64,000 nucleotides of DNA from Pseudomonas fluorescens NCIMB 11764. GTDB lineage: Bacteria > Pseudomonadota > Gammaproteobacteria > Pseudomonadales > Pseudomonadaceae. Made by a program: the position numbers and the translations under genes. The stretch is taken from contig NZ_CP010945.1 of assembly GCF_000293885.2 (NCBI RefSeq), forward strand, positions 124,001 through 188,000, written 5' to 3'. Below the pieces are notes generated by a model. It did no database searches, was not told where the DNA came from, and was given only the letters and a program-made list of their open reading frames with translations. Of the stretch, positions 18,149-26,995 are shown piece by piece. Position 1 is the stretch's first letter, and each line of letters opens with the position of its first letter.

Positions 18149-18162
18149 ACTACCCAGTTAGT
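18149..18162. promoter_or_regulatory. Candidate TetR operator between quiC and the carrier gene
   Basis: ACTACCCAGTTAGT in the 268-base divergent gap is a near dyad (ACTA and TAGT ends) and shares 11 of 14 bases with the site at 13835. Located 104 bases before the quiC start and 152 before the carrier start. The remaining gap sequence shows nothing else I can name. Confidence 0.45.
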
Positions 18163-18313
18163 TTTGCGTGCGATTATCGAACACAATGGCCTTTGGCGAA
18201 TTGACGATTTTTCGTCCACTGCCCACCATCCACTACACATTGAGTCCGGTCACAACCAGCGGTCTCGGTGACCAAAGACTCAAAACACCACATAAAAATA
18301 ATCGGTGGCCTAC

Positions 18314-19654
18314 ATGACTCCTTCCCAAAGCTCTCCCGTGGAGCGCTCCTCCACGACTCCTGCCGTCGGCGGTATCGGCGATAAAATCCGCGGCGCCATG
18401 GCTGTCGGCAAAACCCGTTGGGGCATGCTGGCGCTGGTGTTTTTCGCCACCACCCTGAACTACATCGACCGCGCCGCACTGGGCGTCATGCAGCCCATTC
18501 TCGCCAAGGAAATGAGCTGGACGGCGATGGACTACGCCAACATCAACTTCTGGTTCCAGGTCGGTTACGCCATCGGTTTCGTGCTGCAAGGCCGGCTGAT
18601 CGACCGGGTCGGCGTGAAGCGTGTGTTCTTCTGCGCGGTGCTGCTCTGGAGCCTGGCGACCGGCGCCCATGGCCTGGCTACCTCGGCGGTCGGCTTCATG
18701 GTCTGCCGCTTTATCCTCGGGCTGACCGAAGCCGCCAACTACCCGGCCTGCGTGAAGACCACGCGGTTGTGGTTCCCGGCCGGCGAACGCGCCGTGGCCA
18801 CCGGCATTTTCAACGCCGGCACCAACGTCGGTGCGATGTTCACGCCGATGCTGCTGCCGCTGATCCTGCATGTGTGGGGCTGGCAGGCTGCGTTCCTGTG
18901 CATGGCATCACTGGGCGGGATCTGGTTGCTGTTCTGGGGCTTGAAGTACTTCAACCCGGAAGATCACCCGAGCGTCAAACAGTCGGAGCTGGACTACATC
19001 CAGAAGGAAGTCGAACCGGAACAGGCCCGCGTACCGTTCTCGAGAATCCTGCGCATGCGTGGCACCTGGGCCTTCGCCCTCGCCTACTCGATAACGGCAC
19101 CGGTGTTCTGGTTCTACCTGTACTGGCTGCCGCCCTTCCTTAATCAGCAATACAACCTGGGCATCAACGTGACCCAGATGGGTATCCCGCTGATCATCAT
19201 CTACCTCACGGCCGACTTCGGCAGTGTCGGCGGCGGCATCCTGTCCTCGTTCCTGATCGGCCGTGGCATGAATCCGATCAAGGCGCGACTGATGTCCATG
19301 TTCCTGTTCGCCTGCTGCATCGTCGGCGTGATCATGGCCGCCGGTTCGAGCAGCCTGTGGGTGGCGGTGTTTGCGATTTCCCTGGCCATAGGTGCACACC
19401 AGGCCTGGACAGCGAACATCTGGAGCCTGGTGATGGACTACACGCCTAAACACATGATGAGTACGGTGTTCGGTTTCGGCGGCATGTGCGCCGCCATCGG
19501 CGGGATGTTCATGACCCAATTGGTCGGCCACATCCTGACCATCACGAACAACAACTACACCGTGCTGTTCACCATGATTCCGGCGATGTACTTCATCGCG
19601 CTGATCTGGATGTACTTCATGGCGCCGCGCAAGATTCCGACCGTTACTGAGTAA
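18314..19654 (+). CDS. MFS transporter of the ACS type, probable quinate/shikimate uptake
   Basis: 446 residues, 12 predicted membrane helices. TLNYIDRAALGVMQP in helix 1 and the GRLIDRVGVKRVF loop mark the anion:cation symporter branch (hexuronate, galactarate, phthalate carriers). Divergent from quiC with a shared candidate operator, so quinate, shikimate or 3-dehydroshikimate uptake is the best guess. ATG at 18314 preferred over a GTG at 18305; both lack a strong ribosome site. The N-terminal 35 residues before helix 1 are polar. Confidence 0.87.
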   Translation: MTPSQSSPVERSSTTPAVGGIGDKIRGAMAVGKTRWGMLALVFFATTLNYIDRAALGVMQPILAKEMSWTAMDYANINFWFQVGYAIGFVLQGRLIDRVGVKRVFFCAVLLWSLATGAHGLATSAVGFMVCRFILGLTEAANYPACVKTTRLWFPAGERAVATGIFNAGTNVGAMFTPMLLPLILHVWGWQAAFLCMASLGGIWLLFWGLKYFNPEDHPSVKQSELDYIQKEVEPEQARVPFSRILRMRGTWAFALAYSITAPVFWFYLYWLPPFLNQQYNLGINVTQMGIPLIIIYLTADFGSVGGGILSSFLIGRGMNPIKARLMSMFLFACCIVGVIMAAGSSSLWVAVFAISLAIGAHQAWTANIWSLVMDYTPKHMMSTVFGFGGMCAAIGGMFMTQLVGHILTITNNNYTVLFTMIPAMYFIALIWMYFMAPRKIPTVTE

Positions 19655-19672
19655 AGTTCGACGCAATACCCC

Positions 19673-19736
19673 CTGTGGGAGCGAGCCTTTGTGGCGAGGG
19701 GACTTGTCTCCTCGCCACAAAGGCTCGCTCCCACAG
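19673..19736. repeat. REP pair with perfect 27-base arms
   Basis: A 64-base palindrome: arms of 27 bases (CTGTGGGAGCGAGCC then TTTGTGGCGAGG) and a 10-base loop. It combines the two REP families of this genome in one stem and sits between convergent MFS and DMT genes, where it can serve as terminator. Confidence 0.9.
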
Positions 19737-19753
19737 TTTGTTACCGTGATCCT

Positions 19754-20632
19754 CTACTTGCGGCTTTGCTGCCACGCCGCCGCCAACCCGCTGCAGCAAA
19801 TCACCGCAATCCCGACCACCGTCGTGAGCGTCGGGGTGTGGGAAAACAGCAACCAGCCCAGCAACCCGGCAAACACAATCTGGCAGTACCCGAACGGCGC
19901 CAGCAACGCAGGCGCGGCGTGGCGGAAAGCCTGGGTCAGAAACAGATGCGCCGTCATCCCGCAGGCGCCTAACGCCACCATCATCACTCCATGCCCAATG
20001 CTCGGCACTTGCCAGAAAAAGGGCACCAATGCGCTCATCACCAGAGTGTTGCACAGGCCGGCAAAGAAGTTGCTGGTGGTCGGGCTGTCGATCTCACTGA
20101 GCTTGCGGGTGAGCAATTGATAGAAGCAGAAAAACAGCGCCGAGCAGAGCGGCAGCAGAACCGCTGGCGTGAACAGATCGCCACCGGGGTGGACGATGAT
20201 CAACACACCGACAAATCCGCAGATCACCGCGATCCATTGGCCGCGGGTGACGCGCTCACGCAGCAGCGGCACCGACAGTGCAGTCACCAGAACCGGTGCG
20301 AGAAAGTTGACCGCCGTGGCTTCGGCCAACGGGATGTACTGCAAGCCGGTGGTGAAAAACAGACTGGTGCCCAGCAGACACAACGCCCTCATCAACTGCA
20401 GCGATGGCCGTTTAGTGCGTAGGACGCGCAGCCCGGATTGCGGCAGAAAAATCCCGGCCATCAACAAGGTGTGAACCACGTAACGGGCCCAGACCACCAT
20501 GACAATCGGGTAGAACCCCGAAAGGTATTTCGACAAGGCATCGTGGCTGGAGAAAAGGAAGGTGGCGACGACGATCAGCAGAATCCCTTTGAAGGGTTGG
20601 TTTACGCCGGAGAGCGGGGTGCTGACGGTCAT
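19754..20632 (-). CDS. EamA/DMT-family transporter
   Basis: 292 residues with ten predicted membrane helices in two five-helix repeats, the RhaT/EamA pattern (FKGILLIVVATFLFSSHDAL at the start). Such proteins export metabolites or amino acids; the substrate here is unknown. An IclR regulator is encoded just upstream on the same strand, and a short palindrome lies in the 112-base gap before this gene. Confidence 0.87.
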   Translation of the reverse strand: MTVSTPLSGVNQPFKGILLIVVATFLFSSHDALSKYLSGFYPIVMVVWARYVVHTLLMAGIFLPQSGLRVLRTKRPSLQLMRALCLLGTSLFFTTGLQYIPLAEATAVNFLAPVLVTALSVPLLRERVTRGQWIAVICGFVGVLIIVHPGGDLFTPAVLLPLCSALFFCFYQLLTRKLSEIDSPTTSNFFAGLCNTLVMSALVPFFWQVPSIGHGVMMVALGACGMTAHLFLTQAFRHAAPALLAPFGYCQIVFAGLLGWLLFSHTPTLTTVVGIAVICCSGLAAAWQQSRK

Positions 20633-20669
20633 GGGTTGCCCTTGTGCCTCGCGAATTCAATTAAATTTA

Positions 20670-20680
20670 GAACCTGGTTC
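20670..20680. promoter_or_regulatory. Short palindrome upstream of the EamA gene
   Basis: GAACCTGGTTC, a perfect odd dyad 38 bases before the EamA start. The sequence around the IclR start (21532-21600) has related GGTTCC and GGAACC pieces, so an IclR operator is possible but unproven. Confidence 0.3.
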
Positions 20681-20744
20681 CAGATTCTTACATAGCCGCA
20701 ACGTAAAACCGGGCGAACAGCGCACACAATTTTCAGCAGCGCCG

Positions 20745-21521
20745 TTAATTGAAGAACTCAGACGCCAGGCTTGCTGCAGACAATTCCTCGGTAAATTTCA
20801 GCAAAAGAGGGGCCAACTCATGAAGTCGGGCTCCCGGCATCCGCGCGCTTGGGCCGGCAATGCTCAGTACGCCAATCACCCGCCCATCGGTGGGGTGCCG
20901 TACCACGGCCGCAATAGCCGAAGTGCCCACCGCCGAACTTTCCTCGACCCAGGCGTAGCCTTGCTCCCGCGCCAGCCGCAGCCGTTCCAGCAGTTCAATG
21001 TTGGACCGCGGTGCGTTCGGTCCCAGGTCTTTCGGCCGGTCGCCACCCTGGCGTTCCACCAGCGACAAGGCCTCGGCGTCGCTCATGCAGGCCAGCCACG
21101 CATGGCCCGAAGCCGTGTAGAACAACGGCGCATCACGCCCCATGTCCGGGTCGTAACGCAACCCCGAACGTGCGCCCTGGGATTTGGCGATCCAGATCTG
21201 CCGCTCACCTTCGATGAGCCCAAGACGCACCAGTTCCCCGGTTTCCTGGGCCAGACGATCCAGCACGGGCTGAACGATATCGGCGCCGCTGCCCGCCAGG
21301 TAACGAAAACCCATCGCGACCAGTTTGGTCGACAAGTGATACCGCTGATTCTCCGGATTCTGCCGCACATAACCCAGCCGAATCAGCTCCGCGAGCAAAC
21401 GGTGGGTGGCGCTTTTAGGGATGTCCAGTTGCTCCGCGAGCATCTGCATAGGCAAACCGCGAGGGTCACGGGTGAGGCTTTCGAGCACATTGAAGACACG
21501 TTCGATCTGACTGCCGGCCAT
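20745..21521 (-). CDS. IclR-family transcriptional regulator
   Basis: 258 residues. Winged helix-turn-helix at about 5-65 (IERVFNVLESLTRDPRGLPM, LDIPKSATHRLLAELIRLG) and a GAF-like effector domain from about 80 to 250 (FYTASGHAWLACMSD, SIAGPSARM). It may control the DMT exporter downstream or the divergent zinc protease; the former fits better because of gene orientation. Normal length, no oddities. Confidence 0.88.
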   Translation of the reverse strand: MAGSQIERVFNVLESLTRDPRGLPMQMLAEQLDIPKSATHRLLAELIRLGYVRQNPENQRYHLSTKLVAMGFRYLAGSGADIVQPVLDRLAQETGELVRLGLIEGERQIWIAKSQGARSGLRYDPDMGRDAPLFYTASGHAWLACMSDAEALSLVERQGGDRPKDLGPNAPRSNIELLERLRLAREQGYAWVEESSAVGTSAIAAVVRHPTDGRVIGVLSIAGPSARMPGARLHELAPLLLKFTEELSAASLASEFFN

Positions 21522-21774
21522 GGGAGGTTCCGAATTCGATTTGCCCTGATTCTAGAAGATGAACCGGGTAATGCGAAATCTGGAACCCGCGGCCCGAGCG
21601 ACGCAGACACTCGACTGTTTGATAAAAACCCGCCCCCTGAGGGAATTCGATGGGTTATCCATGTTCCTACAGCCTGCAACCTACCGGCCAGCGAGTGAAA
21701 GACGGACGACCGGACTGGCGCCGCTCTCACTCACCAGCAACACTCATCCCCACGGACAATCAGAGGATTCCCAC

Positions 21775-22665
21775 ATGCTATGGAAAAAAGGCCGACGCAG
21801 CGACAACGTGGTCGATGCCCGTGGCGATGATGTCGGCGGTGGCGGCGGGATGCGCTTTGGTGGCGGCAAGGGCCTGAGCCTGACGGCGATCATCCTGATT
21901 GTCGGGATCGGCTGGATCACTGGCCAGGACCCGTTGCAGATCCTCGGGCAGCTGACCGGTCAAATGACCGAGCAATCGGCACCGGCCTCGACGCAAACCC
22001 GCAAGGCACTGCCGGCCAATGATGAAGGGGCGGAATTCGTACGCTCGATCCTCGGTGACACCGAAGACACCTGGGGCCAGATTTTTCAGCAGGCCGGTCG
22101 GCAGTACAAGAACCCGACCCTGGTGCTGTTCAGCAACCGGGTGAATTCGGCGTGCGGCCTGGCGACGTCGGCAACCGGTCCGTTCTATTGCCCGGCAGAC
22201 CAGAAGGTCTACCTGGACATGGCGTTCTTCCAGGAGATGTCGCAACGCTTTTCCGCCGCGGGTGACTTCGCTCAGGCCTACGTGATCGCTCACGAAGTCG
22301 GACACCATGTTCAGACCTTGCTCGGTGTCTCGGCGAAAATTCAGACCGCCCGCCAGCAAGGCCGGCAAATGGAAGGCGACGGTGGTTTGCTGGTGCGTCA
22401 GGAACTGCAGGCGGATTGCCTGGCGGGTGTCTGGGCCAACAACGCGCAGCAGCGCCTGAACTGGCTGGAACCGGGCGACATCGAAGAAGCCTTGAATGCC
22501 GCCAACGCCATCGGCGACGACCGCTTGCAACAGCAAGGTCAGGGTCGCGTGGTGCCGGACTCGTTTACCCATGGCACGTCAGCGCAAAGGGTGCGCTGGT
22601 TCAAAACCGGATTTGCGCAAGGCCAGGTCGGCCAGTGCGATACCTTTGCGGCGAAAACCCTATAG
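21775..22665 (+). CDS. Neutral zinc metallopeptidase of the YpfJ/KPN_02809 family
   Basis: 296 residues: short charged N-terminus with a glycine run (DDVGGGGGMRFGGG), one membrane anchor (LSLTAIILIVGIGWITG), then a periplasmic domain with the zinc-protease motif HEVGHH at about 180 and a second acidic ligand probably in ELQADCLAG. The family is widespread and its targets are unknown. Start 21775 is preceded by AGAGGA. The stop is directly followed by the start of the next gene, suggesting an operon. Confidence 0.88.
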   Translation: MLWKKGRRSDNVVDARGDDVGGGGGMRFGGGKGLSLTAIILIVGIGWITGQDPLQILGQLTGQMTEQSAPASTQTRKALPANDEGAEFVRSILGDTEDTWGQIFQQAGRQYKNPTLVLFSNRVNSACGLATSATGPFYCPADQKVYLDMAFFQEMSQRFSAAGDFAQAYVIAHEVGHHVQTLLGVSAKIQTARQQGRQMEGDGGLLVRQELQADCLAGVWANNAQQRLNWLEPGDIEEALNAANAIGDDRLQQQGQGRVVPDSFTHGTSAQRVRWFKTGFAQGQVGQCDTFAAKTL

Positions 22666-23622
22666 ATGAATAAGTGGCTGTTGGTTCTGTTGTTCACCTG
22701 TGCAAGTACCCAGGCTGCCGAGCAGGGGGTCAAGGAGATCAGCCCCGGACGGCTATTGTTGAACGAAGGTGAGATGGCGGTGGGCATCGGTCCGGCACCG
22801 GCGAAAATCGAACGCGTGCTGATCATCATCCATGGACGGTTGCGCAACGCCGAGACGTATCGCCAGAGTGCCGAGCGTGCGACAGAACTGGCCGGGCAAA
22901 GCGCGAATACGCTGGTGATTGCTCCGCAATTTCTCAATGAGACCGACGTGGCACTCCATCCAGTGGCCGACACCGTGTTGCGCTGGCAGGGCAATGACTG
23001 GATGGCCGGCGGTGTTTCCACCGCTCCGTTTGCGCTGAGTTCCTATGCTGCTCTCGACCAGATCATCGCCCGGCTCGGTGATCGCCGACAGTTTCCAGAC
23101 GTGAAAGATGTCGTCATCGCGGGCCACTCGGGCGGGGCCCAGGTGGTTCAGCGTTATGCGTTGTTGAGTCACGAGCAACCGGAGCTCAAGGCCGCTGGCG
23201 TGCACGTGCGTTATGTCGTCGCCAACCCGTCTTCTTATGCGTATTTAGACGAGCGACGGCCGGTGGCCTTCAGTCACGCCCGCTGCCCGGGCTTCCATCG
23301 CTGGAAGTACGGCTTGAGCGATCTGCCGGCTTATACTGAAGGACAAACGCCCGCACAGCTGGAGGAAAACTACGTCCAGCGTGACATCGTTTATCTGCTG
23401 GGGCAGCAGGACACCGACCCGAATCACCCGGGGCTGGATAAAAGCTGTGAAGCCCAAGCCCAGGGTGCTTATCGATTGGCGCGCGGGCGCAGTTTTTTTG
23501 ATTTTTTAAAGCGCAGCCATCCGAAAGGATTGAACCAGCAACTGATCGAGGTGCCTGGGGTTGGGCATAACGGGGACGGGATGTTTACGTCGCCGGAGGG
23601 GCAGAAAGCGTTGTTTCAGTAA
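22666..23622 (+). CDS. Exported alpha/beta-hydrolase-fold protein
   Basis: 318 residues. Signal peptide MNKWLLVLLFTCASTQAAE. The hydrolase core shows LIIIHGRLRNAETY (oxyanion region), the nucleophile elbow AGHSGGAQV with serine in GHSGG, and a late histidine in PGVGHNGDGM. Substrate unknown; similar proteins are often annotated only as hydrolases. Starts one base after the zinc-protease stop, so probably co-translated with it; both act outside the cytoplasm. Confidence 0.8.
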   Translation: MNKWLLVLLFTCASTQAAEQGVKEISPGRLLLNEGEMAVGIGPAPAKIERVLIIIHGRLRNAETYRQSAERATELAGQSANTLVIAPQFLNETDVALHPVADTVLRWQGNDWMAGGVSTAPFALSSYAALDQIIARLGDRRQFPDVKDVVIAGHSGGAQVVQRYALLSHEQPELKAAGVHVRYVVANPSSYAYLDERRPVAFSHARCPGFHRWKYGLSDLPAYTEGQTPAQLEENYVQRDIVYLLGQQDTDPNHPGLDKSCEAQAQGAYRLARGRSFFDFLKRSHPKGLNQQLIEVPGVGHNGDGMFTSPEGQKALFQ

Positions 23623-23633
23623 AAAAATCAAGC

Positions 23634-24221
23634 TCAAAGCAATTCCCGCAATGCGACACAATCCGCCGCATGCCAATCGGTCAACTCCGGCCACGGGTTG
23701 TCCGGCAGATTCACCAACACCGTCCGCGTTCCCGCCGCCCGCCCGCAATCCAGATCAAAGCGATAGTCACCGACCATCACCATCTCGCTCGCCGGCACCT
23801 TCCAGGCCTCGGCCAGTTTCAATAAACCGCCGGGATGCGGTTTGGGTGGCGCTTCATCGCGCCCCAGCACATCTTCCACCGCGAAGCAGTCCGCCAGGCC
23901 GATGGCCTCCAGCGTCACATGCGCCAGTTCGCGCGCATTACGCGTGAGAATGCCCAGACGATAACCGCGCCCTGCCAACTCACGCACCAACTCGACGGCA
24001 CCCGGCGCCGGTTTCGAACCCAGCGCCAGATCCCGTTCATGCTCCAGCAGCCACGCGTGTTTGGCCGCGGCTTCATCGGCTGGCAGCGCCGCGAGGTGGG
24101 TCAGAATGTCGTCTTCGGCCGGGATCGCCAATGCCACGCGAATCGCCGCGAAATCATGCACGGCCACCGTCAGGGTGCCGTCCATGTCGAACACCCAGTG
24201 CCGCACCTCGGACAGGCTCAT
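23634..24221 (-). CDS. HAD-family phosphatase, phosphoglycolate-phosphatase-like
   Basis: 195 residues with the four HAD motifs: nucleophile DMDGTLT near the start, threonine in ILTRN, lysine in PPKPHPGG and the acidic pair in MVGDYRFDLDCG. The small cap places it in subfamily IA. Start at 24221 overlaps the tesB stop by four bases, so it is translated with tesB. Substrate unknown. Confidence 0.87.
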   Translation of the reverse strand: MSLSEVRHWVFDMDGTLTVAVHDFAAIRVALAIPAEDDILTHLAALPADEAAAKHAWLLEHERDLALGSKPAPGAVELVRELAGRGYRLGILTRNARELAHVTLEAIGLADCFAVEDVLGRDEAPPKPHPGGLLKLAEAWKVPASEMVMVGDYRFDLDCGRAAGTRTVLVNLPDNPWPELTDWHAADCVALRELL

Positions 24222-25087
24222 GCCCAATCCTTGCGGTGACGAATCAGGCCTTCCTGGGTGACCGACGCCACCAGTTGCCCGGCGCGGTTGAACACGCTGC
24301 CACGGGTAAAACCACGGGAATTGCCGGCCCACGGGCTGTCCATGGCGTAGAGCAACCAGTCATCGGCACGCAGGTCCGCGTGGAACCACAGAGCGTGATC
24401 GAGGCTGGCAACCTGCATGTCTTTCTGCCAGACCGATTTTCCGTGCGGCTGCATGGACGTGGTCAGCAGACCGAAGTCCGAGGCGTAGGCCAGCAGGTAT
24501 TTGTGCAGCGCAGGGGTATCGGCCAGGGCACCGTCGGCACGAAACCAGACGTACTTGATCGGATCGGACGGCTGCGGGTTGTAGGGATCTTTCTCGGTGA
24601 TCGGTCGGAATTCGATCGGTTTCGGGCACAGCAGTTTTTCACGCATGTGCTCGGGAATCAGGTGGGCGCGCTGCTGAGTCAGTTCCAGCTCCGACGGCAG
24701 GTTCTCCGGGCCGACCACCACCGGCATCTCGGCCTGGTGCTCAAAGCCTTTTTCGTCGTACTGGAACGAGGCGCTGCACGTGAAGATCGGGTTGCCCTTC
24801 TGGATCGCCGTCACCCGGCGCGTGCTGAAACTGCCGCCGTCGCGCACCCGGTCAACCTGATACACCACGGGCAACGCGGAGTCGCCCGGACGCAGGAAAT
24901 AACCGTGCATCGAATGCACATGGCGCGCGGCTTCGACCGTCTGACTGGCCGCCGACAGGGACTGGCCGATCACCTGACCGCCGAACAACTGACGAAAACC
25001 CAGGTCCTGACTGCGGCCACGGAACAGGTTTTCTTCAATCGGTTCCAGGGTCAGCAAGTCGACCAGATCATCCAACACTTGGCTCAT
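24218..25087 (-). CDS. tesB: Acyl-CoA thioesterase II
   Basis: Hydrolyses medium- and long-chain acyl-CoA. 289 residues, double hot-dog fold: LFRGRSQDLGFRQLFGGQV at the start, RVRDGGSFSTRRV in the first hot dog, and the catalytic aspartate region ASLDHALWFH in the second, ending SVTQEGLIRHR. Typical length and motifs. First gene of a two-gene operon with the HAD phosphatase. Confidence 0.93.
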   Translation of the reverse strand: MSQVLDDLVDLLTLEPIEENLFRGRSQDLGFRQLFGGQVIGQSLSAASQTVEAARHVHSMHGYFLRPGDSALPVVYQVDRVRDGGSFSTRRVTAIQKGNPIFTCSASFQYDEKGFEHQAEMPVVVGPENLPSELELTQQRAHLIPEHMREKLLCPKPIEFRPITEKDPYNPQPSDPIKYVWFRADGALADTPALHKYLLAYASDFGLLTTSMQPHGKSVWQKDMQVASLDHALWFHADLRADDWLLYAMDSPWAGNSRGFTRGSVFNRAGQLVASVTQEGLIRHRKDWA

Positions 25088-25193
25088 TCAGACTCTCCTC
25101 ACACAACGCTATGCCGCGCAGTCTTGGCTGCGGCGGTCGATTCAGGTTCAGGCCAGGGCCATCATTGTGGCCATTGTAAACGTCCGGGCCGGC

Positions 25194-25763
25194 TTATCCA
25201 TGCAAGGTTTGCAGCCATTGTTCACGGGTGATGCGGTACAGCACATGGTGACGCAGGGGATGATCGGCCGCGAGCTTGGGGTGTTCGAAGTCATCGGCTG
25301 AATCATGCTGCATACCGATCGCCTGCATGACTTTCTGCGAAGGCAGATTGGCTTCACTGGTAAAGGACACCACTTCTTTCAGCGCCAGCCGGTCAAACCC
25401 GCACCGCAGAGCGGTCCATGCGGCTTCACTGGCATAGCCAAGACCCCAATGCTCGCGAGCCAGACGCCAACCGATTTCGATGGCCGGCGTAAACGGCGCG
25501 TCGAAACCGACCACACCCAAGCCGGTAAAACCGATGAACGCGCCGGTGTCCTTGCGCTCCAGAGCCCACAGGCCGAAACCATGCTCGGCAAAATGCCCGC
25601 GAACGCGTCCGATCAACGAAGCACTGTCCAGCCGACTCAGGGGCGCCGGAAAATAGCGCATCACTTGTGGATCGGCGCACATCGCCGCAAACGCCGGCAA
25701 ATCTTCATCACGCCACTGCCGCAACAGCAGTCGCGCGCTCTCGAGTTCCAGTATCGGCTCCAT
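25194..25763 (-). CDS. GNAT-family N-acetyltransferase, RimJ/RimL-like
   Basis: 189 residues with the RimJ/RimL pattern: ESARLLLRQWRDEDLPAFAAM, the acetyl-CoA segment REHWGLGYASEAAWTAL, and SFTSEANLPSQKVMQAIGM. Acetylates an unknown amino group (protein N-terminus or small molecule). Start at 25763 is preceded by GGGGGAG; a longer frame to 25820 is not supported. It is divergent from the HDAC-family gene, 91 bases away. Confidence 0.85.
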   Translation of the reverse strand: MEPILELESARLLLRQWRDEDLPAFAAMCADPQVMRYFPAPLSRLDSASLIGRVRGHFAEHGFGLWALERKDTGAFIGFTGLGVVGFDAPFTPAIEIGWRLAREHWGLGYASEAAWTALRCGFDRLALKEVVSFTSEANLPSQKVMQAIGMQHDSADDFEHPKLAADHPLRHHVLYRITREQWLQTLHG

Positions 25764-25854
25764 CGTTTTTACTCCCCCCTTTCCATGCCGCAAGTCTACA
25801 TCGCTGGTAGGATCGTTCACTCATTCCTACCGCCGTACTTGATAAAAGCCCGCC

Positions 25855-26775
25855 ATGCCGCTGCCGCTGATCTACCACGAAGACTACAGCCCCGAATTCC
25901 CGGCGGATCACCGCTTCCCGATGGACAAGTTTCGCCTGTTGCGCGATCACCTGGTGGACAGCGGGCTGACCCGGGACGCCGACCTGCTGCGCCCGCAACT
26001 CTGCCCGCCGGAGATTCTCGCCCTCGCCCATGACGCTGCTTATATCGAACGTTACATGAGCGGCGAGTTGTCCCGCGAAGACCAGCGGCGCCTCGGCCTG
26101 CCGTGGAGCGAAGCACTGGCCCGGCGCACGGTGCGCGCGGTCGGCGGCTCGTTGCTGGCGGCGGAACAGGCGCTGGAACATGGATTGGCCTGTCACCTCG
26201 CTGGCGGCACGCATCATGCGCATTACGACTACCCGGCGGGATTCTGCATCTTCAATGACCTGGCGGTGATCAGCCGTTACCTGCTGGAAAGCGGTCGTGT
26301 GAATAGAGTGCTGATCTTCGATTGCGACGTGCATCAGGGCGACGGGACTGCACGGATCCTGCACAACACCCCGGAAGCGGTAACTGTTTCCCTGCACTGC
26401 GAGAAGAACTTTCCTGCACGCAAGGCCGAAAGTGACTGGGACATCCGGTTGCCCAAAGGCATGGGCGATGCCGACTACCTGAAGGTGGTGGACGACGCGC
26501 TGAATTACTTGCTGCCGCTCTACCAACCGGACCTGGTGTTGTACGACGCCGGGGTGGATGTGCATAAGGACGACGCGCTCGGTTATCTGAAGCTGACAGA
26601 CGAAGGCGTGGCGGCTCGGGATGAAAGCGTCATGCGCCATTGCCTGGGGCGGGATATTCCTGTGGTCGGGGTCATTGGCGGCGGTTACAGCAAGGACCGC
26701 AAGGCGTTAGCACGTCGGCATGGCATCCTGCATCACAGCGCGCAACGGGTGTGGACGTCATCAGGTTGTCATTGA
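25855..26775 (+). CDS. Histone-deacetylase-superfamily protein
   Basis: 306 residues of the HDAC/acetoin-utilisation/APAH fold. Catalytic and zinc residues are visible: GGTHHAHYD, the D-x-H pair in DCDVHQGDG and the third acidic ligand in YDAGVDVHKDD, plus the GGGY loop (IGGGYSKD). Bacterial members remove acyl groups from proteins, polyamines or small molecules; the substrate here is unknown. Typical length. Confidence 0.88.
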   Translation: MPLPLIYHEDYSPEFPADHRFPMDKFRLLRDHLVDSGLTRDADLLRPQLCPPEILALAHDAAYIERYMSGELSREDQRRLGLPWSEALARRTVRAVGGSLLAAEQALEHGLACHLAGGTHHAHYDYPAGFCIFNDLAVISRYLLESGRVNRVLIFDCDVHQGDGTARILHNTPEAVTVSLHCEKNFPARKAESDWDIRLPKGMGDADYLKVVDDALNYLLPLYQPDLVLYDAGVDVHKDDALGYLKLTDEGVAARDESVMRHCLGRDIPVVGVIGGGYSKDRKALARRHGILHHSAQRVWTSSGCH

Positions 26776-26910
26776 GGTATGAGTCTTTACCCACAATGCC
26801 TGTGGAACTGCCTGTGGATAACCTGAGTGAAAGGGCCTGCAGGCCCTGCCGGGTATAGGCTTCAGAGCGGTGGTTGTTTTTTGACCAGCCATTGAAAACG
26901 CCACCAATCC

Positions 26911-26940
26911 CTGTGGGAGCGGGCGAGCCCGCTCCCACAG
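26911..26940. repeat. REP palindrome
   Basis: Perfect 14-base arms CTGTGGGAGCGGGC and GCCCGCTCCCACAG around GA. Lies in the 220-base gap before the flavoprotein gene; the rest of that gap shows nothing notable. Confidence 0.85.
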
Positions 26941-26995
26941 TTATGGTGTACTGCTAGAATGCGCGGCTATTCCGTCAAACCGCAGCGCACTCCCC

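Noticed and set aside
20562..21698. 378-codon plus-strand frame opposite the IclR gene
   Set aside because: Antisense shadow; the IclR protein has clear motifs and the plus-frame translation has none.
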